In this document: positions 1 through 13,626 of the stretch, in pieces
How positions within the stretch are numbered: the stretch's first letter is position 1
Layout of the letters: the number at the start of each line of letters is the position of its first letter
Assembly (NCBI GenBank): GCA_037957365.1
Contig: JARHVA010001174.1
Coordinates: forward strand, 145,001-209,000
DNA from: Torreya grandis
Lineage: Eukaryota > Streptophyta > Pinopsida > Cupressales > Taxaceae
Reading direction: 5' to 3'
Length of the DNA: 64,000 bases
The notes under the pieces: model-generated
Database searches by the model: none
What the model saw: only the letters and a program-made list of their open reading frames with translations
Told to the model about the DNA's origin: nothing
Translations under genes and position numbers: made by a program

Positions 1-915
1 TTTTATACATTTTTTTTAAAACTAGGGTTTTACTATTTTTAGTAAATGCATCCTATAAGGCAAAAGACATTTAGTTTTGAATAAAGTATTGGGTTTTTTT
101 AATCTATTGATATTAAATATAAACATGTTTTTATTCCCCAAATATCCTTGAAGTTCTCTTAGGGTGGTTAGTTATTTATAGGTGTCTATTTATCTTAGGG
201 GTTCTTAAATTTTAAACCTTAAAACCCTAGGTTCTATGTTCTTTGTGTTTGTATTAATTTTAATTATATTGGTTTTTTATTTTTATATGCCTATACATCA
301 TATAACCCTACTTTCTCTCATCCAATGGATTCCTTATTATCTATTCACATCATAATTTATAGCTATGCTAATTAGTGGATACATGTTGATGTAGTTTATC
401 ATGTTTGTGTGCTTAATGATACTAGTTATGTAAATGATAAATATGATTATGTCAGTGAAATAAATTACTATGATAATTATGATCACGATGATGTGGTATA
501 TTGGTTTTCCTAATGATATATATGTTAAACTTCTTGGCTCTATTTTTCATTGACTAAATTATCCTTGTAGAAAGTGATCTAGCTCAAGCTTATTTAAATG
601 CTACTGTGATTTATTAAAATGATAAATTTAAAAGGTGGCCCCCAACTATTTAAATAAATAATACCATTAATTCAAAATACAAGTTACTCAAGCATTTAAT
701 ATTTCAATAAAAACCTCTTTTTTTGAGAATATATATTTTTTTAAATATAAAAAAGATACATACAATATTGTAAATGCCTTAAATGAAGCTTTTGCTTTAA
801 TTACAAGCTACTAAATCAAGGATAAGTGTTAATAATAAATAAAATGAGTCTATCCATATTAAAATTTTCAAAAAATAATTTTTCTCTTATCTTTTAGATA
901 TATATTTGACTAAAA
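1..915. other. AT-rich stretch, nothing recognised
   Basis: No open frame of useful length and no retroelement motif could be seen on either strand. The sequence is simple AT-rich spacer, probably old decayed repeat. Confidence 0.5.
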
Positions 916-1150
916 GTCAAGAGATATCATGCTGAGTACATAGGGACAAGGGTAGCATACAAAGTGGTACTCATGATACTATAAAGTGGTACATTATATC
1001 TTATTTACCTATTCAATTGATTCAAATTATTTAGGATGATAATAAAAATATTATTTATTGAGCTAGTGATGTTGTGATCCATATTACACATTATTCTACT
1101 TGTGTGCAATGTGTTAAAATTTTATGTCATATTGCTTAGTCATATTATTT
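916..1150 (+). pseudogene. Possible copia RNase H remnant
   Basis: Read forward, this stretch gives an HAEYIGTR-like segment (about 932-955). In another frame, about 100 bases later, it gives DDNKNIIY followed by a stop and ASDVVIH. The order resembles the end of Ty1/copia RNase H, where an AEAEYRA block is followed by DNKSAI..A.NPVFH and a KHI block. The match needs a frame change and several stops, and the final KHI block is not convincing. No integrase or reverse transcriptase is visible upstream within the window, so if real this is a detached 3' fragment. A chance resemblance is possible. Confidence 0.25.
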
Positions 1151-3735
1151 TTGTGGCTCACCCAATTGGATGTGACATAAACCTTGTAAAATTAGAGAAA
1201 ACATGAGTTTAATAATGATTTTCATTTGCATTTTAGAGGGGAAACTCCCTCATATGATGGCATTTTTTGGGTTTTTGATACTTTTGACTAGAAAGTACAA
1301 AAGACAATAAAAATGGAAGAATGGAGAACTCTAGGAATGGAGAGAGAATAGAGAAAAATGGAAGGGATAATATGATATCATCTGTGGGATAAACATAAAA
1401 AATGACATGGATTACCCAAATTAATGAATTGAGTTGGACATTTCAACAATGGAAACCAATATCTAAAAAAATGGCAAGAAAGACATACTTTAAATAGGGG
1501 AATGATGACATCACTAGATAGGTTTTGATACAAATTTATATGGAAAGTATTTGTATTTTAGGTTGTAAATGAACATAAAGTTTCAATTTAATCCTTTTAG
1601 ATAAGGTTTCATTTAGCATCAAATAGTCCAGGTTAGAATCTTCCTATCAGCATGTAAATGACAACACATAACAACCAATAATAAAGAATCAATATTACCT
1701 GGAAGCTCAAAGTCTTCCTTTAAATTGGATTAAGTGTATGAAACACAAATTATTTTTTCTAGGGTTTCCATCACAAATTTTAAAAATCCAAGAATTTACA
1801 CTTAATCAAGAAAATATAGTTTTTAATGGATTTTATTATTCATAAAATGTAATACAAATTTCACAAATAAGAAATAATAAAAACTCGTAAAGCAATTATT
1901 TCATCTTAAAATTTGTTTTCATTATAGTAATAAGATTCCTTGAAAATTAAAAACTTAATACAAATAAAAAATAACCCTTTTCGATGAAACAAGAAGAAGA
2001 AAGCATGAACCCTTTTATAATGAAAATCATCCTATTTATAGAATATGAGGGTGTAATAATCTTGTAACCACCCAATAAGCACCTGTATAACCACATTTTT
2101 AGTAAAATAATTTTATTTTACTATTAATTTTTCATTTATAACTTAATAAAGTAAAACATAATATTTTTAAGTGATTAAAAAAAGTGCAATGGAGAAATAG
2201 AAAGTTGGAGAGATAAAAAGTGACTTTTAGTGGTTATCAAGAAGAAGACAAGTTTTTTTATTGAGAGGGATCCTGCTCAACCATTTCTATTGGATTTGAG
2301 TCCTCCCACTTATTTTTTCAAGTTTTCTTTCTTCATTGGGAATTCCATCTTAATATACACTACAAGTCTTTTCTTATTTGTTTACAATAATTCCCAGGGT
2401 TTTGAATCTCAATTTACATTACATGATTTTTAAATATGTATAAACCCATTAATGAAATATACAACTTTTTCTTGGCATATTTAGGTAAAAATCTAAAAAT
2501 AATTGTGTCCACATCTAAAAAACATGCCTTATCTCATCAAAGATTCCCATGCCATATCAATAATATCTCAAATTCAAACCACAGTGATAAAAAAAAGTTT
2601 TGAATGATTTTGTAATAATTGAAACCTATTTGATATTTTAAATCAGTGCTTCTATGTATTTAACACCCTATAAGCAAAATATCTTACAACTCATGTTTGA
2701 ACATTTCTATCTTAAATTCTATTGAATATTCCTCAGCACCCATTTCTGACTGAAGAATTATTTCCCTACTCATATCTTCTTAACATTTATCACTTCCCAT
2801 CTCATCATCTAAACCTTAATCAGAATAACAACCTAGATTTGATTTTATGTTATATACCTCAAAATCATGTTGAAACTTCTTGGAATCTACCTACATGTAT
2901 GTAATAAGAAACAACCTTGTTTGATGTTCCAAAACTATTAATAGGAAAAGAATGTATATTAGAGCTATAATAGTGATTTAAGCTTTGTTGATGATGTGAA
3001 AACCTACTATAAATCTTAAAAATCACATGAAGAGATTCTTGCACCTGTTCACCTATAATTAAAGGAGTAAACTCATCAAGAAGGGATTGGATTAGATTAT
3101 CTGCTTATAATACCATGAATCAATGATCAAAACTGAATTATATCTTCTTAAAAACTACCTTATATTATTTGATAAGGTTGTGCATGATTAATAAATAAGA
3201 TAGAAGGGGGAAGTGGACATGGAGAAAGAGTTTTTTTATGTAATTTGAGTTTGTCAAGGCTACATCATGGAAGTTGTAACTTGTTCAGCTACTGAAAATA
3301 ACTTTAAAACCCACCTTTGTTCTATTTATAAATGCACATGGATAATTAGGAGAAGCTATTTTTTAAGGTTAGATTTGAGTATTACAGGTTTGAGAAGAGT
3401 TATTTGCATTTTATAAGATTGAGAAGGTTTATTTGCATGAAAATTTGGTTTAAAATAGCTACAACATATAATACCACATTTCATTTTCTACCAATACCAC
3501 ATTTTGTGAATCAAAGCCATCTTCTATGCATTTAAAACCATGCATTATGAACTCAAAACCACTTTTCATGTATAAGTGCCACATGGATATGGGAACAAGC
3601 CTTATTTGGAGGTTATATGTCTTTGAAGAGTATTTTGCATGTAAAAAGGCATTACCAAATCTAAAATATGTAAAATGTCTTCAAGAAATTTGCACAATCT
3701 AATAACATATTTTGAGGCTCTTAAAATAACCTTGG
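1151..3735. other. AT-rich stretch, weak internal repetition
   Basis: No coding signal was found. Between about 3310 and 3630 a loose repetition with a step near 240 bases is visible: an AAACCAC-type block, a CACATGGATA block and a GAAGAG..TTTGCAT block each occur twice. It may be decayed repeat sequence of the same family as the following copy. Confidence 0.35.
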
Positions 3736-5260
3736 AGGATTAATAATAGTTTGGTGGACTTTGAGGAAGGATTTAATATGTAAAAAAGATTCACAAAGGC
3801 CACACTTTTAAAATTAGTGTGATGAAAGTTACATAAAAGTTCAATACTGTATTTTATTCAAAAAACCACCTTGTATCAGGCACATACTAAAAATTATCCT
3901 ATTGAAAACAAATTTTGACTAATTTGAAATGAATTAGATAAGGTTGAAATTACACATAGAAGTTTCAAACACTATTTGGGAGGGTATCAAATTTGGAGAA
4001 ACTGATTTATATATAAAAATATATTATAAAACATGTAAGGTGTATGATCGAGTTAAAAAGGTCACATATAATCAACTGAAAACATGACTTTTAGAATAAT
4101 TTCTCTTCCTTCTTCAAGATTTCCAAACCACCTTTTGTCTACTTATTCCTTAGCATGCCAAGCCATTCCTCACAATGTATCTTTGGTCATAAAGAATGAA
4201 TTAATTCAATACCTTACATCAATATTTGCTTGTTTATCTTAGTTTCAAAGATAATACTCACATCAATATCCTTTATTCATTTAATAGTTCCATGACCTTT
4301 ACATGCATGACATGACTCCACAATATGACCAACTCATTTACATGTTATGAAAATTGACATAAATGGAGGAATAATATCTTTTCAAATTCCTTTGTAAGTT
4401 GGACAAATATTTACCCTAAACTCCAAATAATAACTACTACCCTTGCATGTATCTCATTGCACAAAAGTAGTGAAGGATAAATGTTTGATGCAACCCTTGA
4501 TAATTCCATGAAAGTTAAATTAGAAACCTATCTATATGTCAATTGGATGAATATTTGATTCACTTTCAAATAACTCATTGAAGGTTCACATCTAAGACTT
4601 TCACTATACTCATAATATTCCTCAAAATAATCACTATCAAAGTTTTCATCTACATGTCCATCTACAAGACTCTCCTATATGATTAAAACTCCTCATTGGT
4701 TTTAAAATAATAATTTTTATCATAAACACATTTATCACTTTCAACACTTTCATAAGGTGTATGATTAGGTCTACATATTCTTTAACATATTGGCCATACC
4801 TTTCATGTTGTGAATCAAGGAAGGTCGTTATGCTCAAGGATCTTGGGAACTAAATATTTTGGGATGACCAAAGGTGTCATATTTGAAATTTTATCATAAT
4901 AATGAGGATTATTAGAGGAATAAAATATTTTATAAGGATATTTATGTTTTTTTATTCCATATCTACCATAATGATGTTAGGAGTTTGTAGAAGGTTTGAG
5001 ATAATAAAGTATATGTTTCAAGTCCTCCACACTTGGGGTAAAAATTTTAGATTAATTAGAGATATTGGATAATTTTTCCAACCCATTAAGAGGATTAATT
5101 AAATGTGATGGATTTTTTTTGGGGGATTTTTTTTGAAAACTATTGGCAACAATAAAAGAATTATTAAATTGATGGTCTAGCTTATCTCTAACAGAAGTCC
5201 ATCTAGTCATAGGCTTGTCTGATCTAGTTACTTATGCAGTCTCAAACCCCTCATATAAAT
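3736..5260 (-). pseudogene. Retroelement gag-like frame, copy 1
   Basis: On the minus strand a broken reading frame runs from about 5260 downward. It contains SDKPMTRWTSVRDKLDHQF near its start, the segment PLVIPKYLVPKI (plus positions about 4838-4875) and, at about 4310-4342, a zinc-knuckle-like series C-K-stop-V-G-H-I-V-E-S-C, in which the first cysteine of a CCHC knuckle is replaced by Phe. The knuckle suggests a Gag protein. The same peptide order is found in the copy at 7755-9262, where PLVIPKYLVPKI is identical apart from silent codon changes, so the frame was once translated. Several stops and frame changes disable it. I do not recognise the family beyond a gag-like retroelement protein. 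Confidence 0.45.
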
Positions 5261-6640
5261 CATCTCTTTCTTAAATTTTAATAACTTTGTATTATGATAC
5301 ATGAAAAAATAGATAGAATCTTCTCTAGGTGATTTTGTGGTGATATGAACCGACCACAACACTTGTTTTTTGGTAAATAAAGTTGAACTATTTGTTTATA
5401 AGTTATTATCACTAAAAATCATTGAATTAGATTTATACATGTGAATTAATAATTTTCCATTAGGATATGGATTTGTTTTCGATTCCATAATTTTTTTACC
5501 ATCCTTTTCATTGAAGCACCTCTAATTGCATATAGGAGCATAATTGGGGTTATTGTCATGAAATGAAAAATTTCATGAAAATAACTAAATCTGACTGTGG
5601 GACCCCATTCATTAATGGAACATAGGAGAACTATAGAATATTTGGTGGATATTTATTTAAATTTTATATGAATACTTTAAAACAATGTGTATCACACATT
5701 TATAAGTCTTTATCTAATTGAATGTTATCCAATTCACATATCTCAATTGTATGAGAAATGAACATGCACTATAGGGCTAGATCCCATACTCTAAAAATTA
5801 TACATATGTTATTGTTCACTTTAAAAGTATTTTAATATCGTTTTTGACATCTTAGTAAAAATATTTCATGTAAAAAATTTCATGACTAAATATGCCATCG
5901 TCTGAATACACTATCAAAAATTTGGCTTGGTGACTCACTTGGCTAAAAATCTTCAAGGATATTTTCTGCATGTCATTTCAAAAGCTAAAAGAAGCTTTGA
6001 AATATAAAACTGATATGGGGTCATAGATGTCCTTCTCATTTATATTTAAATAATATGTCTGAGGAAACATATATGTAAACATTGAACCATCAAATAAAAA
6101 TTGTGTTAATCCCATAAATGTAAGCCTTTTCATCCACTCTGAAGTAATGATTTTCTTGACCTCCTTATGAAAATCACATGATTATCTAATAATAATTTAT
6201 GATTACATAAAATAGATATAAACATATGATGGTAAAAATACAAACACATGGAGATGGGATAAAAATAAAGAGATTGCTATATTTATTGAAAAAACATGCA
6301 TACCCAAATAGATATGAGAAAAAACCCAAAATAGGGAAATAAGTACTATTTATAGGAAGCAAAGGAAAACAAAAAGACTATAAAAAAAATAATTGGTTGG
6401 GATAAGTAATTTCCTTTTTGTAATAATGGATTTGTCTTATGAGCCCTGAACATATTAAACAATAGTGACCAAGTAAGTGGAAGGAAGATAAACTTATAGT
6501 TACTATGCATATTGAAATGATCATGAATTAACAAATCAACAGTAAATCAAGGTTTTGAAATGGAATCATTAAAATTTATCCAATATTATATAAACATTCT
6601 TGAGCATTACTGAACTTCTTAAATGCCTTTTTGAATGGCT
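5261..6640 (-). repeat. 5' flank or LTR of the gag-like element, copy 1
   Basis: This segment directly follows the gag-like frame and matches 62622-64000 over its whole length (for example the GACTGTGGGACCCCATTC block near 5595 and its counterpart near 62950). Lying upstream of the minus-strand gag, and carrying a minus-strand TATA box, it is probably the LTR and leader of that element. The outer limit could not be set because the second copy runs off the window. Confidence 0.5.
6347..6354 (-). promoter_or_regulatory. Candidate TATA box of the copy 1 LTR
   Basis: The minus strand reads TATAAATA here, inside a conserved block (CTTCCTATAAATAGT) whose counterpart near 63720 reads TGTAAATAG. Its orientation agrees with transcription towards the gag-like frame to the left. 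Confidence 0.3.
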
Positions 6641-7754
6641 TTAAGTGCATTTGTGCTAGATAAAGGATCTAAATTAGAGATACATGTGTTACATGTTTAT
6701 TTGTGAGTTAGAATAATAATATTAATATATTATAAAATTAATTAAGTGAATATATTCTTTGCCAAATTATTTTCCATGGAAAAAATGAATTCATCATTGA
6801 ATTAATCTTTGTCATCATATTCATCAATTTCTTCTACCTTGACAACATTAATTTCACTTGTAATAAATATTGGGTACCATTCTTCTTATTTCATCTTCAC
6901 ATATTATTTGATTTTAAATTTGGAATGACTATGATATTCAATCTATGAATGATTTATTGCTTTGGATTAAAATATTTAAGATAACTCTTCACTAATAGAA
7001 CATAAAAGGAAAACACCAAGAAAATATTCACCTTTAACTATTGAATCTTTCATTATGAGACAAGAAGATATTCTTTTTTATAGATAATTGGTTCAATGTT
7101 ATCCTCTTATTTAAAAATCAAAACTTCACATTATACATTAAGGTTTATTTATGTTTTTGATTCAATTAGTTGTTCTTCTAGCTATTCACTTTATTCCATG
7201 ATTGTGAAACTGAAACAATCATACACAAGAGGAATCACTTTCTCTTTTTATTTATTAAAGTTTTGACATGTTTGATCTAGAATTTACTTACTAAAAATTT
7301 GGTCTAAATTTTTATAGCTATTGATTATATCAGATTACACTAATTTTCCACTTAAAGCATTTTTAGCACATTTTGAAACTTAATTCTTCAACATCTTAAA
7401 CATAATAATGCAATCTTCAATTTTATAGCATTTTGTTGCGAAGCTTCCACATCATTCACTTTTTTAGTCATCAAGATAAATATGATCTTTGTATGTATAT
7501 ATTCAATAATACTTGGTTGATCAACTTGAGGAATAAGTCAATAATTTTTTAAGTATTCTAAGAATGATCTCATCTTATATTCTTCTGGGTTTTAAATTTA
7601 TAAGTAATCTGATAACACTATGCACATGTCCATAATTAGTTTGAATATATTCAATAAATTATTCTTTAAGGAATACCAATTCACAATGCATCCATCTTCT
7701 AGGTGCAAGAAACATTCAAAACATGTCCAGTTAGAGTTTTGATAAAAATTCTAG
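6641..7754. other. AT-rich stretch between the two direct copies
   Basis: No coding or structural feature was recognised. Part may belong to copy 1, since the copy beginning at 62622 continues past the end of the window and its full extent is unknown. Confidence 0.4.
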
Positions 7755-9262
7755 GAAGGATTAATAATAGCTTGGTGGACTTTGAGGAAATATTTTGCAT
7801 GTAAAAAGGTTTGAAAATGCTGCACTTTGAAAAATAGTGTGATGAGAGCCACATTAAACTTAAATACCATATTTTATTCTAAAAACCACTTTGTACCAGC
7901 CACATACCATTAATTATCCTCTTGAAAACATATTTTGACTAGTTTGAAATGGCTTCAATAAGGTTCAAATGCAATGTATAAGTTGAAAATACTATTTGGG
8001 AGGGTGTAAGACTTGGATAAATTAACTTAAATGTAAAAACATATTTCCAAACCTGTAAGGTGTATGATAGAGATAAAAAGGCCACATATAAACAACTCAA
8101 AATAAATCCTCTATTTTCTTTAAGATTTACAAGCCTCATTTTGATGATTTTTCCTTAGCATGTCAAGCCTCTTCCTCCTCACAGTCTATCTTTATTTACA
8201 AAGAATGAATTAATTTAATGCCTTTCATCAACATTCCCTCATTTATCTTAGCCTCAAAGATGATAATCACATCAATATCCTTTATTCCTCTAATAGTTCC
8301 ATGACCTTTAAATGCATGAAATGACTCATTTACATGTTATTAAAATTGTCTTGAATGGGGAAATAGTAAATTTTAAAATGCCTTTGCAAGTTGGACAAAT
8401 ATGTACCCTAAAATCTAGAGATTAGCCAATACCCTTTCATGTATCTCATTGAAAAAAGGTAATGAAGAACAAAAATTTGATGCAACCCTTGATATATTTA
8501 AGAAATGTCAATTGTAAACCTATAATTATGTCAAGTGGATGAATATTTTCTTCAATTTCAAATAACTCATTGAACATTTACATCTAGGACTTTCAATGGG
8601 ATTAGAATATTCCTAAAAATACTCAATGTCAAAGGTTTCATCTACATATCCATCTAAAAAACTCTCCTATATGATTCAAACTTCTTATTATTTTCCTCAT
8701 TGGTTTCAAAATCATCATCATTTTCATCAACACATTTATTATTGTAAAAACATTAATAGGGTGTATAAATAGGTCCACATGTTCTTTAACATATTGACCA
8801 TACCTTTCATGTTATGAATCAATGAAGGTAATTGTGCTTGAAGATCTTTGGAACTAAATATTTTGGGATGACTAGAGGCATCTTATTTGAAAATTTATCA
8901 TAATTATGAGGGTTTTATGGGTATCAAATATTTTAGAAGGAAATTTCACAGGTTTGATTTTATATCTACCATAATTATGGTAGGAGTTGATAGAAATTTT
9001 GAGATAATGAAGTATATGTTTGGAGGTATCCTCACTTAGGGTAAGACTTTTAATATCATTACAGATATTGGATAATTTTTACAACCCATTAAAAGTATTC
9101 CATAAATGTGTTGGATTATTTTTAATGGAAACTTCCTAATAACTATTTTAGATAATAAAATACTTGTTAAATTGATCATCTAGCTCACCTCCAATATAAG
9201 TACTTCTATCCATAGGCTTGTCTGGTCGAACTACTTTTACAATCTCAACCCCTCATATAAAT
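7755..9262 (-). pseudogene. Retroelement gag-like frame, copy 2 (interrupted)
   Basis: This is a direct copy of 3736-5260. Similarity begins sharply at GGATTAATAATAG, in both copies after unrelated sequence, and runs to CCCCTCATATAAAT just before 9263. The minus strand again encodes PLVIPKYLVPKI (about 8845-8885) and a decayed form of the peptide that begins copy 1; the zinc-knuckle region has a deletion. The copy is cut at 9263 by the giant B element and continues at 62622, where the flank resumes as in copy 1. This shows the fragment was in place before B inserted. Confidence 0.5.
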
Positions 9263-9267
9263 GGTAT
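9263..9267. repeat. Probable left target duplication of element B
   Basis: GGTAT here matches GGTAT at 62617-62621, immediately after the right LTR. Joining the flanks with one copy removed recreates the uninterrupted sequence seen at about 5255-5290 in the paralogous copy. The LTR ends are mutated, so the exact border could shift by a few bases. Confidence 0.55.
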
Positions 9268-12200
9268 TTTTGTCACTCAATATTGCACCCTAGAGAGGCT
9301 TTTCAAGCCTCCTCTAAATTGAGTGAAACATTGTATTACCTATAGGTCTATGGGTTGCCTATAGCAGAGGTGAACCTCTAGGTTTAAGAGTTAGCTCCCT
9401 AGATTAGTCTTTGATAACTTATCACTTACACTACTTATTTTCTTGGATGAAAAGGGATAAAAGGAACACAAAATTAACCTATAGTAATGTGGTTATACAC
9501 TATATTAAACTCCACTAGACTACCATACACTTACACTATGAAACATGACTTCACAATACTAGTCCCAAGATACTAGTCCCAACATACTAGATTGCTCTAA
9601 CATAAGTGTTTCAAACATAAAGGTGATATGCTTGTAATTCTCAAGGTGAGTGAAAAAGTGGTTAGATTATAGACACTAATGATACTCCTTACATTTATAG
9701 ATATAAAAAGACAATAACTACATTTCATGTGACCTATTAGAAGGAGAACTACTTGTACTAAACATGAAAGAGTAAAGAGAACACAAGGATAAATAGTTAT
9801 CATTTATCATTCCACTATGCATCACTTCACACATCTAGAAAATAAACTATAAACTCAAAACCAAATTATAAATATTTATTGAAAATTCAAACATAGTATT
9901 CAAACCAACAAGGCTTCACCATACCATGTGTGGATCCCTTACAAAGCTAAAAAGGCTTGCATATATAGAGCATAGGAGAGGAGAAAGAAGAAGAGAAGTG
10001 GAAGGGTCACAAGGGCAAGTGTCAAGACTTGGAAAATATTTAAAATTAAAGATAATGAAGTAGAAAAAATGTAAATAAGTTTTCATGGACAAGTGTCCAT
10101 CAAAATTGCATCACTCTCCTAAAGTTGGTGTCGAGACATCAATTAGCCTTCTTAAAACTGCCTTGTTTGATGATGAGTCCACTTGGATGTCTTAAATCAC
10201 ATTAGGATTACTTGAGACATATTAACTAGATTAATAAATTTGAATCCTATTTGTGATATTCATCTTGTACCCCTCAATATATGAACTCCTCATGGACACT
10301 TTTTATCCACTATTTGTAGGCATTGTTCACTAGCCCCTTAGGCCTGATTCACACATTTATCACTTAAGTGACCTATAGTTGTTTAAAAATATGAATTATA
10401 TTGGTGTTATACATATGTATGGTCCTAATTTATATTTTTGTCTATCAAATAGACCTCAAGAAACTCAAAGTCAATCTCCTCACCATCACACTTAGGTAGT
10501 CACTTAGCCTTCTAATTGTCTGTCCAAGACTACTTGTAATTAATAAATTAGAAAAGAGGTTTCCATGCCTTTATAAGGTTATATATGGGTATATAGAGTT
10601 ATGAAAAGTCACTAAACTCCTTTCTTAGTGGTCTTCATTCAACAATCCCCTTATGTACCTATGAAACATATAAAAAATTATAGAAAACATAGAATTAGGT
10701 CAATTTTTATAAGTGATAGTACACATCAATTAGGTTTCAAGGAGTTTGGAGGAGTTATAAACAATTTTAAATAACTTCAAATTTTAATTAGTCAATTCTA
10801 GAAGCATAACTATCCATATTTTCTCCATCGGGTTCAAATAAGGGTTTTAGGAGGATTTTGGGTTGTTCTGGTTCTTAGTGATTGTTCATAAAGGTTATAC
10901 ATTTAACCTTAGAATGAATTCCAAAAATTTGGAGTATATCACCCCATTAAAATATCTACAAGTTATTGAGGCACCATGCACACTATCCATATAGATGTGA
11001 ATGAAATAATTTGGTCTCTCGAGCTCTCTCTTGCATTCTGGGTACTCCTAATAGGAATTCAATCCTAAGTGACCACTCCTATGTTATTTATTGAAAACAA
11101 ATTATTATTTTAGAATATAAAATCTCCCCTAAAATTCATAAAATTTATTTTAATTATCATGTGGAAATAAGTAAGGCACCCTAAGGGTATAGGCTTAGTT
11201 TAATGTCTAATAGACCTAACTATGTGCTTGTGTGTATGATCACTTATAGATGTTCTCATTGAATAAAAGTGATTATAACCTTTTTTATATTCATTTAATC
11301 TCTACACATATTATAAAAATCACTCGAATTTATGCCCTTCATCCCTGCCACATTCACATACTATGTCTTTAGGGTGGTCTTGACTGTGGAGTGACCTCTA
11401 TCTGAGATAAAACAAAGGAAACTTACCCTATTTTTTAAAATTAAATAAGACCATATAGGGATATATTAGGTCATGAGGAACTTATAACAAAAAATTTAAT
11501 ACTTTATTATATGTTTAGAAGTCCTAACACCTCGAATCTTTTAGACTGGCATTTAGGTCTGATGACTGTGCACATAATTTTATTTGGGCCTAAATACCTT
11601 GATCTATTATTTTAGGTTAAGATCCTTACCTAATTATAACACAAGGGAATTTTTCATTATTAATTTGAGAGTGATTTAAATATGGTATATCCATCATACT
11701 CCTATACTAACCTTCCAAACACACATATCTCATTTGCTAAAACTAGTTTGTAGTCATACTGTAGGTGTCTCATTAAGGAATACAAAGGATTCTTGTAGGT
11801 GCTAATTTGTGTCAAATAATTGTACCTAAAATATTTTTTTTCATATAAGTCATTAGGCCATATTTACACCTAAATTAACCTATATTATGCCTTGAAACTA
11901 TTCATCATTCTCTCCCCATCAATGCATCATGTGCCACTGTAAGTTATAGGTTCATTTGGGCTTTATAACATTATAACTTTCATTGAGTATCTTAAATGGA
12001 AATTTGATTGAGTTGAAAGCCATCCAACCATCAATATATTTTGACTTCATAACCCTTTCATGAATCAATATGTTTTTTCTAGGCTTAGGTTATAAGAGAG
12101 AACTTATTAAGTTTATTTAGACCTCAAGACACTCCACCATGAGATGAATTTTTGTGAGGTAGAATCCTCTTTCAGAGAGATTAAGGTAACTCTCCCAATA

Positions 12201-13602
12201 AGAAAATTTTATAACTTTGAGTGACTATGAGTATCAATAGAGGGTTTGATAACTAGTATTCAATCTCTTTTAGTGACTCAGTCTAACTGTGGTCATCTTG
12301 AGGATCTTATCATGATATTGAAACTCTTTGCTCCATCACTATGACTATTCAAAGCTTATTTACACTTGATTGTAGGTTATAATAACAAGGAGATCTGATT
12401 GTGTATGTATTCTAATTGTATTCTAGGCCCTTCCTTTCTAAAATTAGGTCTACTAATGGTTATACCATGTTTATAATGATACTTGAGATCTTATTAATGT
12501 TTAAAGGTTCCAAACTCATCAATACCCCTATCTAAGCATTCTAACACAGTCCTATAAGTGACTGTTGTAGGGTTACTTGATTGTGTCAAGTGTAATATAT
12601 TTTTTACTTATAACCATGATTTTCTTGATAAGAAAATTTTAGTGGAGAACTAATCACCATTCCTTGAGAGGTTGAACACCAATGTACTACCTTGACTTAA
12701 AGATATTCATAGGAAGTTAAACTCTATAACTGATTAAACACTATCTTGCAAACTAATAGTGATCACTTTTAGCATAATGAAGGTGGTATTGATTACAAAT
12801 TCATATTTCACACATGAAAACTAGTTTGGTAACCACATGATAAGGATGAACATACTTTGAAAATCTTCATAAATCACTTGAAAACCCTAGGCTCATATAA
12901 ATAGAGAAGAAAACCAAAGATGCTAAGATTATGTAGGCAATTTTGAGATGCTAACATTCTTAAAGATTGTTCACAGAGCACATATCACCAATATTGAAAC
13001 TATTTCCATGAAATGGAAGTACAAATGGATTAATTTTATCCACCAAGTGCACTTGCTTGAACTGTAATCCTTCTAACTGTACCAAGTGGAAACCAGTTGA
13101 CCTCTTTGACTTGTCTAAGAGAGAGATAATAAAGAGAGGTCAATTTTTGCCATTTTTGGACTTATTAGAACCATTTGAGCTTGGAAGTGAGTTTTGGGGA
13201 TCTGAATAGACCCTACTAAAGTCTTCTCATGTTCCAAGTGTGTCATTTATGCCATACAATTACTTAAAACTACCTATTTTAAGTTGATCTTCTTGGATAT
13301 ATGTTGAACATGCAATTTTTTTATTTTCACAATAGTTTATCTAACAATTATTGACATGTTTTATGTTATATTTCATCTTGACACCTTTATCATTCATGGA
13401 AATTTGTACAATTTCATTAAATGATTCAAAAGGTGGCCTTAGATGACATAAGAACAACTTAGAAAATAATGACAAAGATATAACATATTATTTGACCTAA
13501 TTAATGACCATTGGACCAATTTTTAACCTAGGAGACACTATAAAAAATTTTAATATGTAAGGGGTTGACCTAATTTGACCTAGGGGTAAAAATTAGTCAA
13601 CA
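9268..13602 (+). repeat. Left (5') LTR of element B
   Basis: It is collinear with 58341-62616 throughout: both start with CACTCAATATTGCACCCTAG, share the ACTCCACCATGAGATGA block (about 12130 and 61194) and end with a CTAGGGGTAAAAATTA block. It ends in CA just before a primer-binding-like site. No open frame is present. At over 4.3 kb it is long for a plant LTR. Confidence 0.82.
9962..9969 (+). promoter_or_regulatory. Candidate TATA box in left LTR of B
   Basis: TATATAGA follows GGCTTGCA and precedes a purine-rich GAGAGGAGAAAGAAG stretch. The right LTR has TATATAAA at the same place (59037). A second TATAAATA at 12896 is not conserved in the right LTR. Confidence 0.35.
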
Positions 13603-13626
13603 TTTTGGCAATTTCCTAGGGGTAAC
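13603..13626 (+). promoter_or_regulatory. Candidate primer-binding site of element B
   Basis: TTTTGGCAATTTCCTAGG directly after the LTR end resembles the TTTGGCGCCGTTTCCGGGG class of gypsy tRNA primer sites, with changes expected from loss of CG dinucleotides. The match is partial. Confidence 0.4.

Noticed and set aside
3310..3630. Loose 240-base repetition as a satellite array
   Set aside because: Only about two degenerate units are visible, with low identity.
9268..13602. Element B read in minus orientation, with a primer site near 58325
   Set aside because: The minus strand near 58325 has CCTGGCGGGATT, weakly primer-like, but TATA boxes in both LTRs and the site at 13603 favour plus. Some doubt remains.
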